Below are positions 1 through 9,553 of a stretch of DNA of 64,000 nucleotides, piece by piece. How positions within the stretch are numbered: the stretch's first letter is position 1; each line of letters begins with the position of its first letter. Location of the stretch: assembly GCF_019097595.1 (NCBI RefSeq), contig NC_080711.1, forward strand, positions 15,393,428-15,457,427, given 5' to 3'. The DNA comes from Hemibagrus wyckioides. Lineage: Eukaryota > Chordata > Actinopteri > Siluriformes > Bagridae. Under the pieces are notes generated by a model. It did not search any database, was not told the DNA's origin, and saw only the letters and a program-made list of their open reading frames with translations. A program made the position numbers and the translations under genes.

Positions 1-380
1 GAAAATACTCGAAGACTCAGAAGTCCTTTTGTACTGATTTTGGCTTCTGATAAAGTTAAAGATAATGAATGTACAGAGAATTGCCAGGATGAAGAGACTC
101 ATTCTCTCTCCTTCTGCCCCAAACACACGCAAGTGCAGACTCAGACATCAGAAATGAATCATTTGAGAAACTATGGGACAAAGCTTCCAAGCTAAACATT
201 TGTTGTAGAGTATTTGCCCTTGACAGATGATGATGATAATTATTTAACGATAATTCAGTCGAAGTAACTACAGGTCACCGCTGAAGAAAAATCCAATTTA
301 AAAAAAGCATGAAACAAACCAATAACAGAATTTAAAGCTAGTAGTATTTGAAGCCACTCAGAGGTTAAATTATTTTCTAG
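1..380 (+). other. cep112: 3' end of an upstream cep112 intron
   Basis: AT-rich sequence ending in the acceptor TATTTTCTAG at 371-380. I see no exon, transposon or regulatory motif I would defend. The intron starts before the window. Confidence 0.7.
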
Positions 381-480
381 ATTTTACACCGTAAGAATGG
401 AGAGATTGAGGAGTTGAAGAACTTGCACCGGTCCAAGCTGAAAGAAGCAGAGGAGACTGTGAGAGCACTGGAGAAAAAAG
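381..480 (+). CDS. cep112: cep112 exon 1 of window (residues 1-33 plus one base)
   Basis: The acceptor is TTTTCTAG before 381 and the donor AAAG|GTGAGA follows 480. In frame from 381 it encodes ILHRKNGEIEELKNLHRSKL and then KEAEETVRALEKK, a charged amphipathic helix. The last base (G) is the first base of a codon, so the donor is phase 1. The next exon supplies TT and completes Val34. The start at 381 is the least certain border of the set; an alternative AG at 394-395 would remove five residues. The exon is part of the CEP112 rod. Confidence 0.85.
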
Positions 481-691
481 GTGAGAGGTGATACACACAC
501 GTGTACATTACTCATTCTTTTTCTCAAGAAGCGATAGTGAAAATAGCTGTGGAGTGTTAGCCCATCAGTTTAAAAAGAAGTAAGAATGTGTGTGAAAGAG
601 TGTAGACAGAGCTTTGCCCTGCAGCCAGGTCTACTTTTTTTTATTTTGTTTCTCTCTTTCTGTTTCTCTCTGCTTCTTCTCTACCCCACAG

Positions 692-810
692 TTCAAAGCT
701 TGCTGCGTGAGTCCCAGGTCATCCGCCAGAGCAAAGACAAGCAGATCGCAGAGTTGAAGAAAATGTTGGATCAAAGTGCTGACTCTCAGAAAAACGAATG
801 GGAGAAGAAG
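692..810 (+). CDS. cep112: cep112 exon 2 of window (residues 34-73)
   Basis: The acceptor CTACCCCACAG ends at 691 after a long pyrimidine tract (about 632-690); the donor AAG|GTACGG follows 810. The exon begins with two bases that complete Val34 and ends in phase 0. It encodes QSLLRESQVIRQSKDKQIAE followed by LKKMLDQSADSQKNEWEKK. The IAELKK core and the Trp near the end of the exon fit vertebrate CEP112 as I remember it. It is separated from exon 1 by only 211 bases. Confidence 0.92.
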
Positions 811-2673
811 GTACGGCTGGGCTGAAATGTCTTCGATTTACACCGAAGCCTGTGGAGGAGCTTCTTTTTTTTTTTTTCCTTTTCCCTCATCGGCTTTACA
901 GAGCTCAAGGCCTTCTCTTTAAGTTTCAGGTCGAAGAGAAGACATCCTCTGAGTTACTGTGTATTTACTGTGGAGGAAAAAACATTCTGTATGTTTTCCA
1001 GCTTCTCTTCTAGTGCTTGATGTTTGTGCACAAGTTTGTGATTGAAGTCTTTCTTCCTTTGGGCTTCTTTACTGTTCTGTTCAGTGGATGTACAGCTCAT
1101 CCTGACCATTTGCAGGACAGCTGCAAAGTACACAGTTTGTCATTTCTACCACAAAATCGTGCAGCAGGTGGTGGGTTTAACATAACAGATTGCAATTTCC
1201 AAAACCACACAACACCACATCCACTTGTAACCTGTGGAAACCAACCAGGCAAAACAGGCTGAACTCTCTAGGTGGGAGCAATGGTCTATTCTGTCTCCTC
1301 CTGTCATTTACTCCAGTAGACATGCTGCTTGTCTGGCTTTATAAACACTTTTTAACACTCCCGTGGTTGGTAGTTGTTGTCTGATCGAGGAGAGCTGAGG
1401 TTGGTTGTGAAGAATTGGCACTTGACCATATTAAGTATGAATATACGTATTAATAAATAAATAAATCAACATATCAAATGAAAACATTTGTTAAGCAAAG
1501 GTTTGTCTGCCAGGGTTCTATTAACAAAAAATAATAGCCAGACATAAACCTCAGGCTGCTGATTTGATGTGAAAATTTAGTAAATATTTAACATTGAACA
1601 ATTTTATTTTTATTTTTTTCAAATGATTCTATTGAAACAGTAACACTTGCACCAGCAGTCAAAATGTCATGGTAGCTCCTAAAGGCCACTGAGCTACATT
1701 TCCCATCAGCCCCAGCACATCAAATATCCCAAATATCATTTACACCTGATTAGCACCATTATATAAGATGCTGTTATATAATTAATAGAATTATTTGTCA
1801 GGCGTTTGTTGTTGTAAAGTGCCACAGTATCACCCATAGTCTTTGTTTTTTTCTATAGTTCTGTCCATAGTCTTCGCTTGTATCCATCTTGGCCTCTCAA
1901 CAGAACTTTCCAGGATTTTGTTTGTGCTAGCAGACACCACCACTAGGCTTATGTGATGTGCACAATTGTAATTAAACTATTTAACTGTCCAGGACCGATA
2001 ACCATAAATAAATAAAGGCAAATGAGCACCACTCCACCGTTTGTGTTTTAAGGAGAGTAGGAGAGGATGTATTATAATAATATTACCAGCTGTGCATTCA
2101 GGAACTGCATGTCAGCAGCAGCAATCACTAAAACTCAGCTGGATGGTGGCGTTTGGGGTGATTCTCTTAGCTAAATGGATCATACTTTGAGAGATTCTAC
2201 ATAATCTCCCATAAATGAATTCAAAATGCTTCCCATGTATCTTGACAGGAAGTGAGGGCTTCCCACAAGTCTAGTCAAGAATTCGTATGTTGATTGGCTC
2301 CAGTTTTTATTGGGGAGAAAACGCTTGGTCTTTTGCCATGTGTTTAAATGATATAGATTGCAGACTTCCTCTTCAAACTGCCTCTGCCTGAACCTTGCCA
2401 TGTCTGCTAGTGTAATATAAAAATAATCACCAGTGGACAGTGTTTAAGGTTGATTTGTTGTATATATGCCACAAATGAACCACTACTGAAGATCGCTATT
2501 CTTTACTGTCTTGTAGAGAAGTGTCACTAGTTGTAACGTTAAGATGCTTAAAACCCCGGCAAGATGGCTAAGCAAATTGAAAAGAGGTTCACCTAGCAAA
2601 GGAACTAATGAGCTGTAGGATGCTGTGTGGTTTATGGACTTTGTCTAATCAGAATGTTTCTCTTCACTGAAAG
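811..2673 (+). other. cep112: intron 2: no recognised insertion
   Basis: AT-rich sequence with a short (AAAT)n tract near 1453 and several T runs. I recognise no transposon and no second gene. Open frames at 798-1384 (+) and 2180-2401 (-) look like chance frames. The intron ends in TTTCTCTTCACTGAAAG. Confidence 0.6.
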
Positions 2674-2817
2674 CTGCACACCGTGATGGCTCAGATGGAG
2701 CAGGAGAAGTTTGAGCTGCAGAAGAAGCACACAGACAACATCCAGGAGCTGCTGGAGGACACCAACCAGCGTCTGGCTAAGATGGAGGCGGAGTATGGCA
2801 CCCAGGCACGAGCCACT
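2674..2817 (+). CDS. cep112: cep112 exon 3 of window (residues 74-121)
   Basis: The exon is phase 0 to phase 0 and 48 codons long. The acceptor CTGAAAG ends at 2673, and ACT|GTGAGT is the donor after 2817. It begins LHTVMAQMEQEKFELQKKH and continues with the NIQELLEDTNQRLAKMEAEY segment, one of the best conserved blocks of CEP112 as I recall it. The heptad pattern is clear and there is no proline. Because it is 3n long with symmetric phase it could be skipped without a frameshift. Confidence 0.95.
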
Positions 2818-4454
2818 GTGAGTGACCTTTACCCACAGCACTGCGCATGTAGATTTAGGTCACTTTCACATTGGCATTTAGTCGGAAGGAGATGAGTTTG
2901 CATTAAAAATTAGTAATGTGAAAGTGCAAGCATGAACCCATTGACTTCCTGTAGGAGGTAGTTAGAATTCGGTTTTACTGGAATTGTGTTGCGATTCCCA
3001 GGAATGTTTTCTTTTTCAGGAAGTAAAGTAACCAGCACATGTCTTTTTGTTGATGACGACATCTTTAGTTTCTACAATATGCATTTACTATGAAATGCCA
3101 TTTACAAGCTTCAAATGCGCATTGGGGCAAGTGCCGTTTACTGTGCTGCACATAATAGCGCCAAAATAAATAATTAGAAAAATATGATGAATCGTGTTGT
3201 GTTCTCCATGCATGTTTGTGATGATGTAAGATGAACGCAAATGCACCAGGGTTCAATGGAATCAAGTTAACCACTGCTTTGTGGTCACTGAAAACAATCA
3301 CACTATGATTCAGACCACAGCAAACGTGCCCAGTGTGAAAACCAGCATAGATTATGTAGTTAAATTGTTCTACTTTTTTTCTTGCAGCTGTATTTCCTCA
3401 CTTCTCACCTTGTTAATGTCTCTCGTGTACAAAAGTTTTCTGGAACAAAGAGCGTGTTGTATTTTAGTGATAAACAGAGGCATCGGTGGCCAGAGAAGAA
3501 AGGGAAGTCGGCTTTGAGTTATACTTTAATGAGATTTTGCACGTTCCGGATTCGACGTCCGTCGTACAGGTCAGGCCGCGGTCTGTCAGCGGGGTCGAAT
3601 TTTAAGAGGCTTCAAAAAGCACGCCGTGCCCCGCAGAGCAAAGACTTCTCTTTAATAATTAAACTTAGCGGCTTTCCAACCATGAAAGAGTTCTCTGTCA
3701 TTGGAAATTAGGTTCACCTATTCTGTTGGTTTAGGCTGCCCTTCTCAAACACACACACACACACACACGTCTCGCATGTCCTCATGTTGTGGTGGTGGTG
3801 TCGATTTTGTCAGGTGAGCTGAGTGAGCATGTGCTGTCCCCCGGTTCTATTTGATGTCTCAATGCGACCGGCTTTAAAAGACATTGTTTGTCTTATCTTC
3901 TTTCATCATTCCTTCCAGCAACCCTTCAAAGCAATGCAACATATTTCATATACGTGTCCACAAACGTGACTGATCGTGACTGATGAAAATGTTGCACTAA
4001 ATGTATTTTCTTTAGGAATAGCAGGAAAGGAAGTGGGATGGGGATTAAGGAAGGGGGCATGGCCGGATTTACATAACACACATGATGACATATTATTATA
4101 TCCATATTATTATATATATATCTATCTATCGGAAGCTGGGTACAACTCAGTTGTAAGTAGTAAGGTTTTTTTATGGGATTAATTACCTTTAAATAAGGTT
4201 CAGTTACTATTTAATAATGCCTTTCCTAAGATGGAGATGTTGGAGATGCCTTCTCTTTCTTGGAGAACCTGTAGCAGTTTTAAACACTTGTTACACTCAG
4301 TAAAGCTTTTACTGGCAGCCTGGAAGTATATGAAATGGGTTTGTTTAGGTGTAATTCAACAGTGTTACAGACTATGCCATGATATATAAAGTATAAAAAT
4401 ATAATATAAATGATAGATAAAGTATAAAGGTCATCACAGCACCAAGTGCCACAA

Positions 4455-4775
4455 CAGAAACATGTTTGCCCTGCAGTCAAGAGATTGTGATCAAATCTCC
4501 ACAGGAGTCAAGGAAGAAAAAATTGACTCTCTGGGATGGAAGGAAAGCATGCTCTCTCTCTCTCTCCCATTGATCACAGCAGCACTAGCCAATCCCAGGC
4601 ATCTGTGAGCTCATGTATGCGGAAGAGGGTAGGAAATGTGGAAATTCACCTCTCTCAGAGGAAGCACAAGTTAGCCACAAGTTTACCAGTTGGAAGGTGT
4701 CATATAATGGGGAAAGCTGACTGGTGGGCGGAAATTGGCAGGATGACAAATTGGGGAGAAATTCAGGGGAAATAT
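4455..4775 (+). repeat. tRNA-derived SINE, degenerate, + orientation
   Basis: The 5' part (4480-4500) resembles a tRNA B box (GATTGTGATCAAATCTCC). It is followed by a CT-rich linker, a block containing GTGAGCTCATGTATGCGGAAG (4606-4626) and a 3' block ATTGGCAGGATGACAAATTG (4734-4753) ahead of GGGGAGAAATTC. This order of blocks belongs to a SINE family I remember from catfish-like genomes. A second, 5'-truncated copy lies at 15660-15880. No clear target duplication was found and the edges are approximate. Confidence 0.6.
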
Positions 4776-6017
4776 TCATTATTTGTAATGAAATTTGGTC
4801 TAAATTGTTCATTCCTATTCATTCTGCTGTGAGGCATCTTTATTGTACTGATTATTTATTTATTTAAACGAGTAGGTTTGATATAGCTATTCCTCCTTAG
4901 TTAACTACTGTCTGTGCTCGCACTTCTAGCCTGTAGCTGGATTTCTTATTCATTCCTCATCTCTCAGCATCAACCCTTCCAAAATCGGAATTCTTATAGG
5001 GAACATTTATATTAAAAACATCTGCTTTTCTCTCTCTCTCTCTCTTTTCAGGATGAAGGGCAGGCTCTAAATATTCACAAAATCATACAAAATGCACAAC
5101 AGGCAGGCCACAGAGTATAGACCCTCCTCAAAACAAGCTGATCACAAGTCCTCATGCTGCTCCTGGCATTCACATAAAAGCTGCTCTGGAATAGAAAAAC
5201 ATGTACGCACAAAATGTAAGCAAGGCTCGAACAAAAAAAAAAAAAAACAAACCCCACAATCAAAAAATGAAAAGAAAAAAACCTTATGCATAACCTTATG
5301 ATTAAAAAGAGTGTGTGTGACCAAAATGAACATGTCATGCCATACACTCATCTGAGTATTGTGTGTGAAGCAACCCACTGTCTGTTTTAGAGTGTGTTAA
5401 TCCTCCGTTATCTTCGTGTTTGATAGAAGGAATAAATATATGCCACCCCCCTTCACACACGCTCTCGTCTTCCATCTGATCTGCTAGGCATTTCCTCATC
5501 TTTCATCTCTTCATTGACTGCTATATATGTATAGTTACTTCTTGTTACATCATTATTATTTATCATCATTTTAGCATTTCCAAGTTTTGCCAAGGATATT
5601 TGACAGTCAAAGGTTGGAATGGCAGTCTGCACGGTTCACTGAGACAGATATGTATATTAATTCCAGGCCTCCAGTCAGTTTTTTTTTCCTTTCTTTCTTT
5701 CTTTCTTTCTTTTTTCTTTCTCTCATATTCCTGAGGGTCAGACTTCGAACTTCCCAATAAATCACTAGTCACATGCGTCATGATTGAAACTTGTCGCTCT
5801 TTAGATCATGCCACGTTTCACGCCGGCAGCTAACAAAGGCTCATTTTTCCATTTCTTCGAAGTTGCCCTTGTCTGCGAAGCCACTCCTTTCAGCGCGGGC
5901 AACTTTCATCAGCATAGGCTGCGTATCTTAAATCAATATGCTGTCATCACCTACATCAACCTGCATTCCAGCTGCCATGTTGGGGACAGTGGCTTCCATT
6001 AAGGATGAGACCAGTAG

Positions 6018-6020
<3 letters not shown>

Positions 6021-6055
<35 letters not shown>
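6021..6055 (+). repeat. (GT)n microsatellite
   Basis: A pure GT dinucleotide run of 35 bases in intron 3. It is long enough to be polymorphic between individuals. Confidence 0.97.
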
Positions 6056-6058
<3 letters not shown>

Positions 6059-6800
6059 AGTTTCATTCCTTGATGTCTGGTTTTACTTGAGCCTCCACAT
6101 GTGCAATCCAGGCAACATTTCGTATAAACCATGTCAGTATGATGCAAATCATGAGAAAATAAAGTGTTCATAGTGATGCCTGATCTCCTGTATGACTGGA
6201 GAAAGTTTTTGTTTGTTCTTGTTTTAAAGAAAATAGGGTTCTGTCCTGGATCTCCTCAATCTGTGCTCAATGAGTGTTTTTGCACCTGGAGAGCAAACTG
6301 ACGGAGAACAGCAACACGTGAAGCCCTTATCAGACATGAAAACTTAATCATCTTAAAGGAAAAAAGGAATAACTTGAACATTTTATCTTTTATTTTGTTA
6401 ACAATCTGTCTTATCGTCTCCCCTCTTCGACCACCCCCCCCATCCCCCCCCCCCATCAGTGATCTGATCATTTTATTAATATCCACATAGACCTCACGTT
6501 GATTGAATTTGAATGTTGGATCCAAAATCCAATTGAATTCACTTTTATTTGTTTAGCACTTTTAACAAAGGACATTTGTTGTATTCTTGTATAATTCGTA
6601 AATGACCCAGTGTTGCCTTTGTTTAAAATGTATTTTTATGATTCATTGATCATTTCTATGAAAGTCTTGCATGAGTGTAAACACCTTATACATGAAATAT
6701 ATCATTTCAATTCTGATGTTGTTGCTGTCAGTTTGTGCATAGGACAAGGTGAATAACGACTTTTATTATTCACTATGTGTCTGTGTGTGTGTTGGTGTAG

Positions 6801-6955
6801 GAGCAGACGGTGCGGGATCTGGAGGCCCGGGTGAAGCAGCTCTCAGTGGAGGTAGAGAACGGCAACTTGCTCAGGCAAAAGGTCACGCAGGAGAAAGCCG
6901 AGCTGGAGATCCACATTGCAGCCATCAGCGCTGAGCTCCAAGAGGCCAACTGCAG
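6801..6955 (+). CDS. cep112: cep112 exon 4 of window (residues 122-172 plus two bases)
   Basis: The acceptor GTTGGTGTAG ends at 6800 and the donor CAG|GTACAA follows 6955. The exon encodes EQTVRDLEARVKQLSVEVEN, then GNLLRQKVTQEKAELEIHIA and AISAELQEANC, with two extra bases (AG) that join G of exon 5 to give Arg173. The phase is 0 to 2, so exons 4 and 5 must be kept or skipped together. The acceptor tract is TG-rich and the donor is followed by (CA)n, so the exon sits between complementary repeats. Confidence 0.95.
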
Positions 6956-7028
6956 GTACAAACCTACACACACACACACACACAGAATATGTGTCCCTAG
7001 TCATCTGTGTTACCTAAATTTGGATACC

Positions 7029-7342
7029 GATCACAATTTGGCTCTGGTCAAAGTTGATCTAATACTGGGAACACCCCCACCTGCTGTATTGGAGATTCTC
7101 TGGGTCAGAGCATCTCAAATACAGCAGGTGGGGGTGTTCCCAGTATGCAGTGGTTAGTACTAACCAATAGTGCTCCAAGGAAGGACTACCGGTGAACCGG
7201 GTACAGGATCATGAGTGCTCATTCATGCAAGTGGGGAGTGAAGGCAAGACCATATATTCTCACCCCACAAAAGAGCTACTGTTTTGGTGGCACCTACACA
7301 ATATTAGGCAGGTGCATTTAATGTTATGGCTGATTGATGTAA
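7029..7342 (+). mobile_element. Tc1/mariner-like remnant, rearranged (family A)
   Basis: From 7102 to about 7280 the sequence follows the 5' coding part of a fish Tc1-like transposon (GTATGCAGTGGTTAGTAC, then AGGAAGGACTACCGGTGAAC). It then jumps to its 3' end (TTTGGTGGCACCTACACAAT and AATGTTATGGCTGATT at 7320-7335). The part at 7029-7096 holds pieces of the same element in the opposite orientation, so the copy carries an internal deletion and an inversion. The second family A copy is at 52500-53179. No open transposase remains. Family assignment is from memory. Confidence 0.75.
7062..7146 (+). repeat. Near-perfect inverted repeat (hairpin) in intron 4
   Basis: Left arm 7062-7096 and right arm 7112-7146 are 35-base reverse complements with a single mismatch. 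Four more bases inside the 15-base spacer pair as well (CTCT at 7098-7101 with AGAG at 7107-7110), leaving a loop of GGGTC. Both arms derive from Tc1 family A. In the cep112 pre-mRNA this would fold into a hairpin of about 85 nucleotides, the size of a miRNA precursor. Whether it is processed is unknown. Confidence 0.9.
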
Positions 7343-7549
7343 CGTATTTAACATAAGGATAAATTTTAAGCATAAACAGTAACTTAACTTTAAACTTTAT
7401 AATTTTTTGTATGTTTGTATCATTCTGAAAATCTGCTTTGAAACAATATCCACTGTTAAAAGTGCTATATAAATAAATTGAATTGAATTGAACATTGTGC
7501 ATTCTGCTTGAATACTCAAAATATATGTGTGTGTGTGTGTGTTTTTTAG

Positions 7550-7679
7550 GAATATGACTCTGCAGAGGGAGAAGGATCTACAGAGTGAGGAGCATGAGGA
7601 TGCAGTACAAAAGCTCCAGGCCAAACATGATGCAGACCTCAACCACTTTCAGCAGGAGCATGCACTGTCTGCCGCCAAG
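7550..7679 (+). CDS. cep112: cep112 exon 5 of window (residues 173-216)
   Basis: The acceptor GTTTTTTAG ends at 7549. The first base (G) completes Arg173, followed by 43 codons: NMTLQREKDLQSEEHEDAVQ, then KLQAKHDADLNHFQQEHALS and AAK. The donor AAG|GTCTGA follows 7679; C at +3 makes it the weakest donor of the series. The segment LKxKxDAD..xQEHALSA is typical of CEP112. The phase is 2 to 0. Confidence 0.94.
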
Positions 7680-8068
7680 GTCTGACAAACACTTCACTTC
7701 ACTCCCTCGCTGATTCACATTTTACACAGAGTTAAGACCAGTCAGGTTCTATGGTCGTTTTGACACGTGCAGCGTTTAGTCCTGGTTTAAACAGGTGAAT
7801 GTTGTGCAGGGGCTGTTTGTGCAGGTGAATACATAGCACTCGCACTCGGGTGTGGACTAAAAACAGCTCTGTGATCATCTGAGCCAGGTGGTCCAGGTAA
7901 ACTCTAGTGTGGTTTGAGCTGATTAAGGAGGAGATTAGATTCTGAATTGATTAAACATGCCATAGTGTTATGGACTGTGGTCAGTGTTTTTTTGTCATGG
8001 ATTCAATGTGTAACACAGCACAGTTTAGTGGGTGAAATGTTTGGATTAAAAGGCAAAATTGGAAAAGC

Positions 8069-8069
<1 letters not shown>

Positions 8070-8130
<61 letters not shown>
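8070..8130. repeat. (ATT)n-(AAT)n palindromic microsatellite
   Basis: About ten ATT units run to 8100 and are followed at once by about ten AAT units. Since ATT and AAT are complementary, the two halves form a near-perfect inverted repeat of roughly 30 bases per arm without a spacer, able to extrude as a cruciform. Confidence 0.95.
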
Positions 8131-8607
8131 TCATTATTTTATCAGTGTTTTTAATGCAGTGTGAACACCATTGAACAATACCATTATGGCCTTTAAAACC
8201 CTTGGCTCCCATTTTTCCAAGTTCACCATTTTTCATTTGTACCTGCCCACAAACTTTTCTAACAAATTTATTAAGTTGTACTTCCAAAAAATCTAAACAA
8301 ACTGACCAGGCAGTTATTAAAGACAGCTGCACATCACATTATTGACTTTTTTCCGAAAGTTCTTACTTGCACTGAGATGAAAATAAAAACACTTCCTGCC
8401 TCGTGTTGATGCACTCCTATATTCTCAATCTATAAACTTTTTTTTATTTCACCTGAAGTGCTTTCCTACACATAAAAGAAAAAAACACTGAATGGTGTGA
8501 ATGGCTGTAGCACAAACCGATCCTGGAACAACATCGAGAAGTAAAATGTAAAAGTGGATTCTGTACACAGAAGGTTTTGAAGTAATGATTTATGTAATCA
8601 TTTATTT

Positions 8608-8896
8608 AACACCAACTCTCCATGTTGTTGTTGTTGTTGTTCTTTCGGTTGCTCCCTGTTCGGGGTCGCCACAGCGGATCATTTGGTCCACATGTTTCAA
8701 TTTGGCACAGGTTTTACGCCGGATGCCCTTCCTGACGCAACCCTCCCATTTAATCCGGGCTTGGGACCGGCACTGAGAGTTAACTCTTCAGTGGCTGGAT
8801 TAGCATCCTGCCCAGGAATCGAACCCGGGCCGTGCCAATGAGAGCACGGCATCCTGCCGCTGGACCACCAGGAGGCTTCAACACCACCTCTCCATG
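8608..8896 (-). mobile_element. tRNA-Glu-derived SINE with target-site duplication
   Basis: Read on the minus strand from 8879, the head resembles tRNA-Glu: an A box TGGTCCAGCGG near 8867-8857 and a B box GGTTCGATTCC near 8826-8816. It continues through the fish SINE body (GTCAGGAAGGGCATCCGGCG) and ends in a (CAA)n tail at about 8642-8625. Flanking copies AACACCAACTCTCCATG (8608-8624) and AACACCACCTCTCCATG (8880-8896) are a 17-bp duplication with one mismatch, so the insertion is complete and fairly recent. SINEs move with enzymes supplied by a partner LINE and encode no protein. Confidence 0.92.
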
Positions 8897-9167
8897 CTTG
8901 ATGAAATGACATCTCTTGTTGCTGTATTTCTGACCAATGAATGAAAAAAGTTTCCTTAAAATAAGTGTGAAACCAAACAAAATCTGTTTTGTTCTGATTA
9001 AATACTTTGCAGCTCTTTTCTTTTATTCTGGTACTGAATATTATTATTATTAGTGGTGATGTTACAATCTACAAATATCTACAAAGCATTGACTGGGTCT
9101 GAAAGTTTAATACCTCAATAGAGGAAAGAATATGAATTGTCTGATTTAAATGTGGACTTGCTGTCAG

Positions 9168-9260
9168 GCGACTGAGGTGATCGAGGATCTGGAACAGATG
9201 GTGGCACGGCTCAAGCAGCAGCTGCGAGACAGCGAGCACCAAAGGCAAAAGCAGCTCAGG
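9168..9260 (+). CDS. cep112: cep112 exon 6 of window (residues 217-247)
   Basis: The acceptor TTGCTGTCAG ends at 9167 and the donor AGG|GTAAAT follows 9260. The exon has 31 codons, phase 0 to 0: ATEVIEDLEQMVARLKQQLR then DSEHQRQKQLR. The xxIExLEQxVxxLKQQLxxSE pattern is the CEP112 rod. It is separated from exon 7 by a short intron of 233 bases. Its length in codons (31) is not a multiple of seven, so skipping would shift the heptad register. Confidence 0.94.
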
Positions 9261-9493
9261 GTAAATGCTCACAACTTTATTATTGTCCATCAATTCTTAT
9301 AAAATCAAGCCGAAACAAGGAGCTGATATGATCTACCTTTTATTTTCCTCAAATGCTTCTTGCTTTTTTTTTTTTTATGAGATATCAAATTTAATATCAC
9401 ATGTATGCATTTAACATTATCCTGTGTGGGGAAAAAAAAATTGTGTTAATGTTCTTTGATTCATGTGTTATGATTTTTTTTTTAATTGACCAG

Positions 9494-9553
9494 GAGCTAG
9501 AAAATAAGCTGCAGCATGAGATAATGGACCTGCAGCACACCAGTGACAAAAAG
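9494..9553 (+). CDS. cep112: cep112 exon 7 of window (residues 248-267)
   Basis: This is the smallest exon of the set, 60 bases, phase 0 to 0. The acceptor T(9)AATTGACCAG ends at 9493 and the donor AAG|GTGATT follows 9553. It encodes ELENKLQHEIMDLQHTSDKK. The adjacent exons are also in phase 0, and the segment replaces the matching stretch in human CEP112 at the same place in the rod. It could be a cassette exon since its removal keeps the frame. Confidence 0.88.

Larger units (their letters stand above)
2818..6800 (+). other. cep112: intron 3: SINE, microsatellites, CpG-rich patch
   Basis: This 3983-base intron holds a CpG-dense patch (3540-3640), a (CA)n tract (3749-3768), a SINE (about 4455-4775), an A15 run (5233-5247), a (CTTT)n tract (5689-5722), a (GT)n tract (6021-6055), a C-rich run (6434-6454) and a piece of a dispersed repeat near 6530-6590. 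The 3' splice site is preceded by TG repeats rather than a normal pyrimidine tract. Confidence 0.65.
6956..7549 (+). other. cep112: intron 4: (CA)n, rearranged Tc1 remnant, (TG)n
   Basis: This 594-base intron starts with (CA)n at 6966-6983, contains the Tc1-derived block at 7029-7342 with its hairpin, carries a dispersed-repeat tail ending in AATTGAATTGAATTG (near 7457-7491), and ends in (TG)n at 7526-7541 directly before TTTTTTAG. Confidence 0.8.
7680..9167 (+). other. cep112: intron 5: trinucleotide hairpin and intact SINE
   Basis: This 1488-base intron contains the (ATT)n(AAT)n palindrome at 8070-8130 and the tRNA-Glu-like SINE with its target duplication at 8608-8896. The rest is unremarkable AT-rich sequence. 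Confidence 0.75.

Noticed and set aside
8816..8879. tRNA-Glu-like sequence on the minus strand
   Set aside because: It lacks proper acceptor pairing and continues into a SINE body; it is the SINE head and not a tRNA gene.
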